From Melastoma dodecandrum (taxonomy: Eukaryota > Streptophyta > Magnoliopsida > Myrtales > Melastomataceae), in NCBI GenBank assembly GCA_029817715.1, contig JARUPY010000605.1, positions 310,001-374,000 on the forward strand: a DNA stretch of 64,000 nucleotides, given 5' to 3'. Position numbers and translations under genes: made by a program. Position 1 is the stretch's first letter. Each line of letters begins with the position of its first letter. Below the pieces are notes generated by a model. That model had not been told where the DNA came from. It did no database searches and saw only the letters and a list, made by a program, of their open reading frames with translations. Below, in pieces: positions 47,054 to 59,999 of this stretch.

Positions 47054-49925
47054 TGTAACAGACGGGGGGGAGGGCCGGTGGCAATCCGGGAACAAACAAA
47101 AAATCTTCAAGACATTGTTGAATTGTGTATAATTTGTTGGGGGAGGGACAATGGAGGGTTAAATTAGAAGCAAAAATTCCCCCCCAAACAAGAAATGGAA
47201 GAATTGGAGGAGGAGAGGTGAGGGGGTGGTAGAAGAAGAATGGAAGAAGAAGAGAAGATGAAGAAGAAAGAAAGGAACTGTCATTAACCAATGTTAGCCA
47301 AACCAAATGACGATCCTTTTCGGAGGGCGTTGCATATAAATAGTAAATACTATATAATAAAAAAAAAGAGGTTATGTGTGTGTGTGTGTGTGTGTGATAG
47401 AGAGAGATAGGAACGAGAGACTAAAATGACTTAAATAAAGTTTCTATGCATTATCATTATTATTATTTCTCGTGATTACTAGGCTTATTGAATTTTGTAT
47501 TCTGAAATTAAGCAATGGATTGAAATAAAAATACTCATTTCGTAATGAAAATGATAATACGTCGAAATGAGTATGAATAAAATCAAATTCATTTAGTTCC
47601 GGAGACGAACACATCGTGAGAATGGATTGCGTGGCTCCTCATCCACCTCGATTATGGCTTATGTAATTACAAATATACAACAATAATTACAAATTATCTT
47701 CTTTTCTTCTTTCTTTCTTTCTTTGGGTTTGGATGCGGAATGTCACATGGGGAGTGGGGATTTATAATGAAAAATGTTGATAAAAAAGAAAGAGAAGATG
47801 AGGGGGGTGGGGACAGCTATGGACAGGCTGTTTAAGGAGGTCGGAAGATGGTGATGGACCCTCCAAGCTCAAACTCAACGCTATCTTTTTCTTTTTTTTT
47901 TATCTCTCTCTCTCTGAAGGAAATAAAAATGAAAAGGATATTGAGCGGGGGAGGAATCTGCAACCCACGTGCCCCTCCTCCCCTTTTGCACTCGTGACCA
48001 CCCCCCCCAACATTAACTTTGCAAAAACAAAATAATTAAACATTTTAGACTTAGCAACGAACGAATTAAGAAAAGGGTAGAGATACAAATCTATTCATCC
48101 TACAACTTAACGTGAAATTTATCTTAACGTACGTCCAATGTATTATACATAACATAACGATGCACTCGTCGATATGCGTGCTCTGCAACCCTTAACCAAC
48201 ATGTCATACTTATATGTGACTAACGTATTTCGGTTCCCAAATTCACTAAAGATTAGTGCTTTGTTATAATTTAACTTAGTCTAAGAAACTCAATTTCCTT
48301 AACGGTCGGAATGAATTCGGACTTCCATATTAAATAATGAAGTTTGTGTTTGTAAGTAGGAATTGGATTTTCTAATTCCGATTTTCTTAAATAAGAAAAA
48401 ACGAGTATTTAATTTCAATTTCAAAATATTATTGGAAACAAGTATTGTTGCCTTGACTTCTTCTTAAATGTTTGTTTGAGGGTGGGGGTGTTGATTAGGA
48501 ACATTCCCCTAGAATCATCCCCATAATATTTATGCTTCTAAAGAATAAAATAAGAGCCATCATCATTTACCCATGATCAGAACTAACCCAACAGCAAGGT
48601 CATTTAGTCACCGATCGAATTTAAATCATAACTCTCAACTCGGTGTATGGAGAAGAACATCCAGAATAAATCATTCCAGATTGATGATCCCAGGGACATG
48701 TACGCCCATTCCCTACAAAACCATTTTGCATGAGAGCTAAACGACAACCAAATGTGTTATTATGGGAAAGAATAAAAAATTGACCACACCACAGCTTGTA
48801 CTCCTACAAAGGGTAAGTGGTGGCCGTGGTCCCTGTCAGGTTGAGCTACATTTAGCCTGTGAGAACTCTTACCATTTATGTGACCGACTTATCACACCAC
48901 AGGGACAGCCCCAATAATAATGTTCGCACACACCAGAGGGGCACATGATCTTATTGCAAGAACAAAGATGAACCAAAAGTGGGCGAGTAGTGGGAATTGG
49001 GGAAGGGAGAAAAACTTGGGGCATGAGCTGTGAAACATATAAGAAAAGAGTGCGTCAGAAAGAGAGACAAGCACATATCATGTAGTCCATATGCCCATGT
49101 GAACTGTTCTGAAGTTTTGGCCCTTGAGAGATGGCTTTTTTCTCCCTTTTTCCCTATTTTTCTTTTTCTTTTTTTTTTCTTATGCCCCTTGTCCCCCACA
49201 TATCCCTCACCCCCCCACATGCTGTAGGGTATATTATTAATTTAGTAGTAGTTCCCTGAGTAGAAAATGCTATGAAGACTGTTTCTGGGCAACTTCCTCC
49301 AGTGGGACTTCACAAACTGGAATTTCCGATCTCTGCCCTTTTGGGAAGGATTGATTGTGTGATTAGTTTAGTGTTTCTGTCAATTGCAGTGACAGGAATC
49401 ATGATCAGTAAAGAAAAAGTGATATTGGAGGAGAGAGGAAAAGCATCTTCATCCCTTCACTTAGTATATTAATTTTGGTGCAAGTGGATAAAAAAAGTAG
49501 CCATGTGGGGACGATGGGTGCATTAACTTGAGCCCAGTTTATTTTTCTTGGAAAAGAAATGATTTCCCTTGAGATGCCTAATCATAGACAGACATGGATT
49601 AATATTCAGTTGTTGTGACAGAGGTTTTGATGATCCCAACAATAGCTTATAAAGTATAATCTTTTGACCTCATTAATTTAAAGATTCATCAGTTATTTCC
49701 TCATGAGTGACTACCATTTGGTACAACATAACATTGTGATTGTCCCATCTTTGTCAAAGTAAATGCAGATGTCGACAGCGCCCTACCTATATAGGTCCAA
49801 GTGAGGACCATATGCACGTTCCCAGCCGATTCTACAGCATTCGTAAGGTGTTTGTGATTTTAATACCGTTGCCAGCTGGAGGAGGAAGATAGGGTATCTT
49901 GAGATATTGATGCGAGAATCGGATA
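47054..49925. other. bZIP promoter and long non-coding interval
   Basis: About 2.9 kb with the bZIP leader, a TG repeat (47375-47396), CT-rich and A-rich runs, and no recognisable coding region. Short frames near 48892-49470 on both strands lack domains. Confidence 0.5.
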
Positions 49926-51589
49926 TTAAGAGCCGATGATGTATCCAGCCGATGCACGGGCACGCCTTCGTTTGCCTTTTGGGCGCAGGCGACACAAGCA
50001 GAGTACCAAGAGCAGGAAAATGAGAACCACTTGCAACATGATCATAGTCTTCAGTCCTGAAATTACCCATTGGAGGTTATCAACGCTCGTCTCCCAGCCG
50101 TGAATAATCACTCGTCTTGGTAGACAGAAGAGATTAGTGTACCTTTCACTTTTGGAAGGAAGTCCTCAGATTTCAATCCAACCTCCTTTTCCTTTCTGCC
50201 CTCTACTGAAGTTTGAGCATGCTGATCGTGGCTCTCCAACTTGTACTCGACAGTTCCTCCCATTATGCAGGTATTGGGACATCTAATACTCCCACCATAT
50301 TCATCGGACCCATCACAGCAATCTATCATCTCCTCACACGAGAAATGACAAGGTCAGCGAAAGTAATAAATGTTTAGGTCAACTTCATATCATGATTATC
50401 TCACAAAATGCATCATCCCATATAATGCAGCATCAACAAAAATTGGGCATTCCAATGCATAACATGACCATAGGAAGGAGTACAATTACCACAAACATTG
50501 TCATTCACGTGAGGTGACGGTATAAACTTGGGCATGCTCCCCAGGTTCTTACAGTAAAACCTCCCCAAAGGACAAGCTGCTGTCCCTGAAAATCAACCAC
50601 CAACTATTACAAGAAAGAAGAGAAGGAAGTGCCATGCCTCGGGCACACTTCAAACATAATGCATCATCAGATGCCGAGAAAATCTCGTTGTAAAATCTCT
50701 ACCCACAAGCAGGCCTACATTTTAGCCTCAACAATCGAACACATGCATTCACTCAGACTGGGAATATCCAGAACGGATTATATTTCTCATATCTTAGGCT
50801 AAAATCAACGGGAGTTGACGTCTTTACTAGGAGGTCAAATGGTCGATGTTGACACATATAAGGAGAATGGCTAACGGGAATATATAATGACAATTCGAAT
50901 CCGATAGGAGTCGTACATTTTTATACAACTGACAGAGTACAACTCGATTTCACAATGTTCACACAAATCTCTCCTAAACTCACATAAACAATTACAAAAT
51001 GGTTAAGTAAAATAGGATCCAGATTGCAAAACACGAACCAGACGTGCCAAAATGAAAATGCTCGTTCACAACTATGTTCCCAAAACCAAAGAGATGCATG
51101 ATAAGAGGCCCAATAGTCATGATTCTGCGTAACCAGCTAAAGACTAATCTAACACGAGAACAGCAAAAACCCAACAAAACATCCACATTACAAGCGAGTT
51201 GGAAAACAAGAATCTTACCGGGTTCATCAGTTCCATCAAGGCAGTCGCAGAAATCGTCGTTCAGATGATCTCTGGCAAAAGATCTCGACCTGTCCCTGCA
51301 TTCGATCACCTCTCCTTCATAGTACTTCTCATCTACCGAAAAGCCAAACCCCTCCAACTCATCAACAAAGAACCAAACTTTCCCAAAAATCAGGGGCATT
51401 AACACGTCACCCCGCAAACACCCACAATCCAATCTCATTACTAATCAAAACCCAGATACGGAACCACACGACAATCAAGAGAGAGAGAGATAGGGAAGTA
51501 CCCAGAGGATGAACCCCAAGCAACGGCGAGACCGAAGCGTGGGCAGAGAACACCGACACGGCAAGCATCAGAAGACTGATGGTTTCCAT
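49926..51589 (-). CDS. Short glucosidase II beta-subunit-like (PRKCSH) membrane protein
   Basis: Five exons (51589-51502, 51332-51219, 50585-50490, 50322-50143, 50056-49926) give 202 residues. Residues 1-19 form a signal peptide ([20 protein letters not shown]). Next comes the PRKCSH N-terminal module with two LDLa-type, calcium-binding cysteine repeats: [12 protein letters not shown] and [11 protein letters not shown] transmembrane helix ([16 protein letters not shown]) lies near the C-terminus, followed by a very basic tail ([13 protein letters not shown]). Full glucosidase II beta subunits are ER lumenal, longer, and carry an MRH domain; this protein has neither the MRH domain nor an HDEL signal. 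It matches the short Arabidopsis protein At2g42390 (from memory about 212 residues). Function is unknown, possibly in ER quality control. Confidence 0.88.
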
Positions 51590-51969
51590 TATCCCGATTA
51601 GGAAACCTCCCTCATCTCGTTCGAGGAGGGACAGGATACAGCGGAGGTCGTCTGTGATTTTCACATTTCGGCAAGGATTGACTGACTCGCGAGTCAACAG
51701 CCCAATGGATACGCCGCCATTCCATTCTTTCCAACAAGAAGACAAAAGACAACCTCGGGAGAGCCAGGGTAGAAACAACTTTCATTTTTGGTCCTCAAAG
51801 TTTTGATGTATTTATCATTTGATCCAACTGAAGACAATTGCGGTTCTCCTGAATCTCTAAAAAGAAATTACATGAACGGGTAGAAAGGGAATGATCGTTT
51901 TTCTGCCAAAGACTCCAAAAGAGTTCTTCATTTGTCGCCCGAAGGGATTGTAATCCTAATACCATTCGA

Positions 51970-52700
51970 TGCCGCCAGACGGCCCCAACGTGTTCTCGTT
52001 GCCATTTTTGCTGTTGCCGCCGCTAGTCCTTTCTGTACGTGCCCCAAGATATGTACCTCCTGGTGTGGCGACCGAGGATGAAACCTTGAGTTCTTCTGAA
52101 CGTTGATGGTGTAGGGAATCCTGCCGATCGTGCAGCTCTTGCCTTCCCTCTTGTAAGACATCCGACTATAGTTGTCGCCTTGGTATGGATTGCAGTGGCC
52201 CCGACCATTACTGGCACCGCTATACCAAGATTCTTCGGAGTAGTGTTCTCATAACGCCCCTCAATGTGACTGGATGGCCCCGACACACTTGCATTGCCAT
52301 TTCCATTGTTTCCATGGATTCTTTCTGTATGTGCCCCAAAACTTGTACCTTGGTGGTTAAATCCATACATGGGGTGTGGCAGCAAACGATGAGACCACAG
52401 GTTCTTGACTACAGTTATTGATCAGGAGCTGATTCTGGATGTTGCTGGTGTAGGGAATACCGGCGTTAGGCAGCTACCATTATCCCTTGCATAAGTCATT
52501 GGATTATTGTTACTAGTACCCATTGCTGTGATCCCTACCTCAACCTGCCCTATTCTGCCAAGATTCTCTGTGGGATTGCTCTTGTAATACCACTGAGGTG
52601 ATCAAATGGCCCTGATATGCTTTTGTTGCCGTTTACGTTGTTTGTGATTGCATCTGGAGTATCCAAATGGCGTTCGCCGGTGTCATAGCCTTCCAGTAAT
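51970..52700 (-). repeat. Diverged tandem repeats, possible coding remnant
   Basis: Three diverged copies of a roughly 300-330 bp unit start near 51977, 52273 and 52600. Each opens with CGGCCCCAAC-, TGGCCCCGAC- or TGGCCCTGAT-type sequence, then TTGCC(A/G)TT. The second and third copies share CAAGATTCT and a GTAGGGAATxC block. On the minus strand the units translate to related peptides (for example NNGNGNASVSGPSSHIEG and NNVNGNKSISGPFDHL), with stops in most copies. Nothing matches a family I know. The region may be the debris of a protein with Asn/Gly-rich repeats. Confidence 0.5.
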
Positions 52701-53592
52701 GGAGCTCATTCAAAGCCATACCATACTTGCCAAAGATCCCCAGAACAAGATTAGTATTCCGTAGGAACGCCGTCCTCACAAGCGACTCCACTAGCAGCTT
52801 CCCGACGAGTTAAATACGTTGAATAGGAATGGAAGTAGAGTGCCCTTCACCTAAAAGCTAGTAATTAGGTGAAAGGTCCCAATCATATATAAGTCCTTGG
52901 CCCATGTCTTTTCTAGGTAACGTGGGATTATTTCCCAATAGTTCCTGAGTTTGAAACTCGGATTGGTGTGCTTCATCTGAGTTATTGCTCCTGAGTTCAA
53001 TTTGTTGAGTTCTAGCCATAGATGATTGGGAAGAACGGAGGCTGGTGCTCCACGACCCTAGAATCAGAGGGATTTTCTGTATTTCATACTTCATGCCGTC
53101 GGCTGCACATTGAAGACATCGTCAAAATGCAGGTAAGAGAAGAAAAAGGGAAGGAAGATGTCAAGTGCAACAGCAACGTCGTTGAGGAAGCAGACAACCG
53201 AAAACAACCATGAACCCATGTTAGGCGAAATCTTAGCATGACATAGGTTATATTGCCGAAAGAGACTCGGAGGCTTCATTCGAATGAATTCAGGATAAGG
53301 AAGGGACATGATTTGTATATATCCACTAATACAAGAGCTGCGGTGTGTGATTGATTCATTGTATCTTGGAAGTCCTGCATTGTAGGGGTTCTGTTTGTGC
53401 CGTAATCATGCGAAAAGTGACCTTCTGCTTCGTTTTCATTTCCTACAAGCATGGATCGCATCATCCATCGGACTGAGATCCTAACCAAAACAACTAATAA
53501 CACCACCACCCCCGGGCCCTTTCACGAAACAGCTCACTTTATTCGAACCCCTGCCTCAGTAGTTGATCATTTCTTCACATCAATGACACGAT
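52701..53592. other. Unassigned interval next to tandem repeats
   Basis: Short frames on both strands, including a minus-strand one at 52858-53094 with GQGLIYDWDLSPNY, have no recognised domain. Possibly the 5' part of the repeat-containing remnant at 51970-52700. Confidence 0.35.
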
Positions 53593-53815
53593 CGGGTATC
53601 AAGAATTCGAGATGGTCACGACCAATGACCCGACAACTGGGGAGTTCATAACGAACACGCCGTGCGAGTCAACAGGATCAGAGGGGCTGCTAATACGAGC
53701 AAGGGACTTATTAAACTGTCTCGCTTTCTCAGCCTGTGGTCAATGGGATAGGCCATAAGCTTGGTGTCAATGGCTTTGACAGTGGCCGCATTTTGGTACG
53801 GTGAGCGCATTCGAA
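53593..53815 (+). pseudogene. ACX3 fragment (duplicated acyl-CoA oxidase exons)
   Basis: The peptide EMVTTNDPTTGEFITNTPCE, then after a short gap GHKLGVNGFDSGRI, match the intact ACX3 gene downstream ([19 protein letters not shown] in exon 3 and [14 protein letters not shown] in exon 4). The intervening exon 3-4 region is largely missing and there are stops and shifts. It is in the same orientation as ACX3 and about 1.5 kb upstream of its start, so it is probably the relic of a tandem copy. Confidence 0.75.
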
Positions 53816-55302
53816 GTTCGACGTGGGTTCATGGTTGGGTTGTTCGGCCGTGTTACTACGAAAACATATCCCTTTGAACTGAACTAATATTTAATTGACT
53901 TTTTCTAAAAAAATGAACAAATTATTCATATAGAAAACTTTTAGTAAAAGATTCATGAAACTGCTTTTGCGAAATTGATGTTGTTGTTTTGTCATTTTGA
54001 AAGGACAAAATATTTGTAAATTACTTAGGTTATAAAAAGCTTCGTGTGAAATTGCCGACATTTAATTAGCTTTCCATTTTAATTGTCCTATTTTCAGGAA
54101 AAATGTTTTCACCAACTTTTTAATTTCTCACATCGTCTCCTTTCTTCGTCTGTACTCATCATTTAACTTGTACTTACAATTAAGTACGTATTTTATTGAA
54201 ATATTAATCATAGAAGTATTTTTTTATTAAATTTTCTAAATATCACAATAACCGTGAATGAATAAATTATAAAGAAAGATGTATCTTGATCAATTGGTTA
54301 TACCTTACTTTTTGCTCCATCTCCTCAACAATCTCCCAAATCCTCACCCCGAACATTCAAATTGATTCAACGGCCATCCATATTACATGTAACTTACCCG
54401 AAAATATCTTAATTTACGTATTATTTGCTCGTTCTTTTTAAATTATGACTTAGAATATGTTGAATAAAGTATGTCCACGCATTAACCTTATTAGTTTGAA
54501 TGTTTTTTCGAACCTATAAAGTTATACTTCGGACTGTATTTTAAAAACTGTTGAAACTTGGTTCGCGGATTCTTTTCCCTATTAAGTTTAAAAAGGACGA
54601 AAGCCCGTCGTGGGCAGGGAAATTGGAAACAAGTTAACGAGGTCAACGGACATGAACGAGTCATCCCTAGCCCAAGCCAAACCTATCCGGCACGCACTTC
54701 AAAGGACAGTGAATTTTTCATTCAATTAAAAAGTGGGTTAGAGAGTTTTAAACATTTATTTTATGCTTTCAGTTGATTGATCACATTCCCGATGAGCCAA
54801 ATCAGATCAAGATCAAGGAAAAAAATATTAACTTATGGTTTTAATTTTTAATTAATTTTTTATTTTAGCCAATTTTAATTATTTTTAACGAAAACCAAAT
54901 AATACCTTAATATAGCGTGAATCGTATCTTATAATAGTGAAATTTCAATCTCTTATATACTTTAACCTTATTTAATAGAGCCATTATTCGATTTTTATTA
55001 ATTTTGTATATTTATAATTGTCGTTTAATTTCGACTTTTAATTCATTAGCCTGTCCTACAAAATCCCATCACAACCTGTGCTCGCACGTTGTAATAAATC
55101 CAAAGCCCCACAAGGATCATCTCCTCGTTAAACGGTGCACGAAACTTCAATTCCGACGCTACCAGACCCTTTTCCCATGATCTAGACCAAAATCTACAAA
55201 CCCACCCACCCCCCAATCATCGTCACCCTTCTCTATCTTGGTCTCCTTCCCTTGCTTCTGCTTCTAATTTCCCTCTCTCCGTCCCTCCTATAATAACGAC
55301 CC
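53816..55302. other. AT-rich upstream region of ACX3
   Basis: Very AT-rich (53860-55050), no coding frame. The final 200 bp contain C- and T-rich pyrimidine patches, likely leader and promoter of ACX3. Confidence 0.5.
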
Positions 55303-58300
55303 ATGGATAGCGCCGCCCGCCGAGCCCGCGTCCTGAACAACCACCTGGCGCCGACCCCGTTCCCAAGATCGGAACTTTTGAAGAACCCATGTCTCAGCTA
55401 CGAGCCCCCCGAGCTATCCCTTACTGGGTCTGGTTCCGACCCTTTCCCTGTCTCGGACATGCGGTGCCTCTTGGACGGCCACAACGTCGCCGAGAGGGAC
55501 TGGTTGTTCAACCTCATGATCAGGTCCCCGCTCTTTAACCCGCGTGATTTGGGGGGGAGGGTGTTCGTCTGCCCGGATTACAACCAGACCATGGAGCAGC
55601 AGAGGGAGGCCACCATGAAGAGGATTGAGTACCTGTCCGAAAAGGGGGTTTTTGATGGATGGCTGACCGGGAAGACCGTCGAGGAGGAGTTCCGGAAATT
55701 CGCTTTGCTCGAAGTTGTCACGATCTTCGATCATTCCTTGTCTATTAAGCTTGGGGTTCACTTCTTCCTGTGGTGAGACGGGATTCTCTTTCCCCATCTC
55801 TACTCCATTGCGTTGGTTGATTTTCGAAAACAGAGGTGTTTATTGGTGGAGAAATGTTTGGCGACGAGCTGTGGATTGTTAGGTATCACGTTGGGTTATA
55901 GTTCGTTCCTTCGTGCTTTGACTTTGTCCAGTGATGGCGTGCATGTTTTTTCTTTGTGCAAAAATGGTTTTGTATGCGAATTCTTAATCGAATATGAGTA
56001 ACTCGTGCTGTTCCAGCAATGTTATTCGTCACATTGTTTGTGGTTGTTGTTGCGATGGGGTCATCTCTACTTTTCTCGCTTCTCTTGTATATCTATGGTA
56101 AAAGTAAAGAAGTACCTAAAGCAGTCCTAAAATTGAGTGCTGCCCTGAGTTATTGCTTGCCTTGCATATGGTTTGCTATGGCAAGCTGGAGTTTTCCGAC
56201 GGTTCTGGTAAGTTTGTGAAATTCAGCATCTTTCAGGACAAACTTACCTTTGGTTTGCGTTTTCAGGGGTGGTGCAATTAAGTTTTTCGGTACAGAGCGC
56301 CATCATGTGAAGTGGTTGAAGGACACTGAGAATTATGTAGTCAAAGGTTGCTTTGCGATGACAGAGTTAGGTCATGGAAGTAATGTATGCAAATTATTTT
56401 ATCCTCTCTGTTTATACAACTTCGTGGAAGCACCTCTAATCGTTGATAAATATTATTTCTGTGACTTGATGATAGGTTCGGGGTATTGAGACAGTTACTA
56501 CATACGATTCTAGAACTGGAGAGTTCATCATTAACACGCCATGTGAATCTGCACAGAAGTACTGGATAGGAGGGGCAGCCAATGTAAGTGTTTTTCAGAA
56601 GAATAACCTCATTGAATTTGGGTTATTCTGTGAAGGTGTTGGTGTTATGCTTCATCGTAGTGATGTAACTCATGTGTTGTTTCCAGCATGCAACACACAC
56701 GGTTGCATTTTCTCAGCTCATTATTAATGGGATTAACCAAGGCGTCCATGCATTCATTGTCCAAATCAGAGATGCTGATGGAAATCTTTGTCCTAATATA
56801 CGGATTGCTGACTGTGGTCATAAAATTGGTCTCAATGGGGTTGACAACGGTCGAATTTGGTATTCTTGTGCTACGTTCTCTACAGAATTTGTTCACTCAT
56901 TCGTATAATTTTGTGATCTATGGATTTCTTCCTTCAATTTTGTTGATCGTTTGGTTAGGTTTGACAATGTTCGGATACCACGTGAGAACTTGCTGAATTC
57001 GGTGGCCGATGTCACCCCAGATGGCCAGTATGTCAGCGCAATAAAGGACCCAGATCAAGTAATTCTTTTTTGGACATTCAAAGATGGCCAGTTGAAGTAT
57101 CTTCGTTCTATTTATGTTTGATTAATGGATCTCACAGTGGACTATCTTTTCTGTATTTCAGAGATTTGCAGCATTTCTCGCCCCCTTAACGTCTGGACGT
57201 GTCAATATTGCTATTAGTGCAATTTACTCTGCAAAGGTAATAATTGCCCATGGTGATGTGTGCTGTCCCTCTTGGCTGATTGTTTGCTTAATGTATGCTC
57301 GATGCACCTGTGGGTTTTTCCATTTCCACGATCTGCTGTGTGCTTGCATTTTTGTTATGTTTCTACCTGTGTTTTCAGATTGGTCTGGCAATTGCTATAA
57401 GGTACGCTTTGGCGAGGCGTGCATTTTCAATTGCTCCAAATGAAAGTGAGATGCTGCTGCTCGATTATCCAAGTCATCAAAGAAGACTGTTGCCACTTCT
57501 TGCAAAGACGTGAGCCATTTAATTGATCGGTCTAGGACATTGTGTTTCCTGTGTGAATCTCTCTGTGATTTTCATTATCTGCATCTAACGTATCGTTTGC
57601 TGTCCCTGATCAGATATGCCATGACTTTTACGGGCATCCACTTGAAGGAGATTTACATGAACAGGACACCTGAATCAAACAAGACCATTCATATTCTGTC
57701 GAGTGCTTTTAAGGCTACATTTACATGGCATAACATGCGAACTCTCCAGGTTCTTTGTTGAGCATGATTAATTTAAATCCGTTCTAAAGGAGGGTTTTCT
57801 GAAATTCGCTTGCTAAATCTATCAGGAATGTCGGGAAGCATGTGGAGGACAAGGCCTGAAAACTGAAAATCGTGTTGGACATTTAAAGGGTGAATTCGAC
57901 GTTCAATCAACATTTGAAGGGGATAACAACGTCCTAATGCAACAGGTTCCTCTGCTGACTGGTTGTTCGTACTGCAGTTATTCTCGATATCATCTCATGT
58001 GTGACAATTTATTTTGTCTCGTTCTTTTAGATCAGCAAGGCGCTATTTGCAGAGTATCTGGCAGCTCGGAAAAGGAAACAATTCAAGGGGTTAGGGTTGG
58101 AACACATGAATGAATCATGCCCCACAATCCCAAGCCACCTGTCCAGTTCTGTCCTCAGGAGTTCCCGGTTCCAGGTTTGTATAAATGCGGCCTTGCTGTT
58201 CTTTCTGGGTTAGGTGCAGGTTTTGGAGCTGTTTAGTTCACACTATGTTATTCTGATGCAAAATTTTAGGTGGACACCTTCCGATTGAGAGAGAGAGACC

Positions 58301-58919
58301 TGTTAAATCGATTTGCAGAAGAAATTCTGCGACGCCAAGCAAATGGGGAGAGTAAGGAGTACGCATTCATGTCGGTGAGTAAATTAACTGCAGATATTAT
58401 AACTCTGTCAGGACGTTTTGATGTGTTCTCACTGCATGTCTTTCGTTGTCAGAGTTACTCTCTAGCAGAAGACTTGGGTAGGGCCTTCTCGGAACGATTC
58501 ATACTGCAGAAGTTTCTGGAGGTTGAAGAAACTTTACCGACTGGCCCAATGAAGGTACGTTGGTTTGGGCTCTGGGATGTGTATGATACAGGGAAATAAG
58601 TACCAAAATGGTTAATGTTGTACGAAATTGAATGGAATGTGCATGTGATATTATTTTCATTGCATCGCAGGGCATCTTGTCATTGGTCAGGACAATGTAC
58701 GCCTTGGTAAGCGTGGAGGAGGATGCTGCTTTTCTTCGGTATGGGTACTTATCGACAGACAATGCCGCATCTGTGAGGCAGGAAGTATCCAAACTCTGCA
58801 GCGAATTGAGACCACATGCTCTCGTTCTGGTGAACTCCCTCGGCATCCCGGATGCTTTCCTGAGCCCTATAGCTTTCGACTGGGTGGCCACCAATTCTTG
58901 GTCCTTGGTTCAACAGTAA
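55303..58919 (+). CDS. ACX3: Peroxisomal acyl-CoA oxidase ACX3 (medium-chain type)
   Basis: Thirteen exons (55303-55772, 56267-56384, 56476-56583, 56687-56859, 56959-57058, 57162-57236, 57379-57509, 57614-57749, 57826-57945, 58031-58174, 58270-58374, 58453-58554, 58671-58919) give 676 residues (Arabidopsis ACX3 675). The N-terminus contains RARVLNNHL, which fits the PTS2 peroxisome signal R-[LVIA]-x5-[HQ]-L. The FAD and acyl-CoA dehydrogenase-type core is complete ([35 protein letters not shown]). ACX3 oxidises medium-chain acyl-CoA to trans-2-enoyl-CoA with H2O2 release, the first step of beta-oxidation. All splice sites are GT-AG and every junction preserves the frame. A decayed tandem copy lies upstream. 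Confidence 0.95.
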
Positions 58920-59999
58920 AAGAAAACAAGCCTTGGACGGGGGTTGCTCCTCGGCAGCCAGCTGGTACTCATAACAAGGTGCAGGCTGATGCCAGACACT
59001 TGGTGCGCCGCTGCAATTGAACGTGTTCTTTGTTGATCTGTTATCTGCCTGTAACTTGCCTCAGGAATTAGAAATTCTTGTTTCCGATCCAACAAGACCT
59101 GAAATTTCTGTGGTACAATTCTCATCTAGCGTTGTCCATGTGTTTGTTCTTCTTCCCTGGGTATCTCCGACAATTTGTCCTTGTCGCCGCCACTAAGCCA
59201 GTTCCAGCTAATTGCTGTTCAAAGTATTCCAAGCTGTGCTGTAGGAGAGCATAATACACATAAGCGTTCGGAACATACCGAAACCTAAGCGTAGTAAAGA
59301 TTCCATGCTGCGGAAAGTAACGTGCCTGTTGGCCGCCGATGGATCACTGTGCTGGAACCCATTTCAGCAGCAGTGGTTCTGCCTAGCAGTTTGATACTTG
59401 CAAGTTGCAACTTCCTTAGTATGCCCATGCCCACGTGCCTGTGAGCTCACGTCCCCCACAAGTTCCTACCCCTAAGTCGATCTCTTTCTCTTGCAGATCC
59501 TTCGTCCTTTTTGCTTCGATGCCTAGTTTCACAGAAAAAAGCAGCAATAACTCCAAGAAGACAGCAATAAATCTACGGCACAACTCGGGGCTTGGGCCAG
59601 TATACGACTAAAAATCTTCCTCGCAGTTGGAATTCGCACCAAAATGGCTCATAAGTTGAAATTTGACCCACTTCTGTCTCTGCTTTCTCTAGATTTTATT
59701 CCACCGTAGCTAACTGAAGCACCGGGGCTTGATGGGAAGGGTAAAACGGTCATTTAAATCCCCCTGGAGTTCCACCCCACGCGTGATTCCTGATTTCATC
59801 AATATCCATCGTGCCCTCACCGAAGAGCAATTCGAAGTTGGAATCCAAAGGTAATGGGAATAGTTCGATTTGATGGTTTCGAAGCACGTTTCTTTTATGG
59901 AATTGTGTATTTTTCCTGCAGGATGATTTTGAATGGTTGGTTGGTGTTTCGTGCTATTGATGGGGGAACGTCCTCCCTCTTTTCTGTTGTTGCAGGAGC
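58920..59999. other. ACX3 3' flank and prohibitin pseudogene upstream
   Basis: Contains the ACX3 3' untranslated region. The CCAAAG|GTAATGG site near 59850 looks like the donor of a retained 5' leader intron of the prohibitin copy that starts at 60000. No other gene seen. Confidence 0.45.

Noticed and set aside
46400..47110. Longer bZIP N-terminus starting at 47110
   Set aside because: The codon at 47110 is TTG; the first in-frame ATG is at 47053 and gives MAQLPPKIP.
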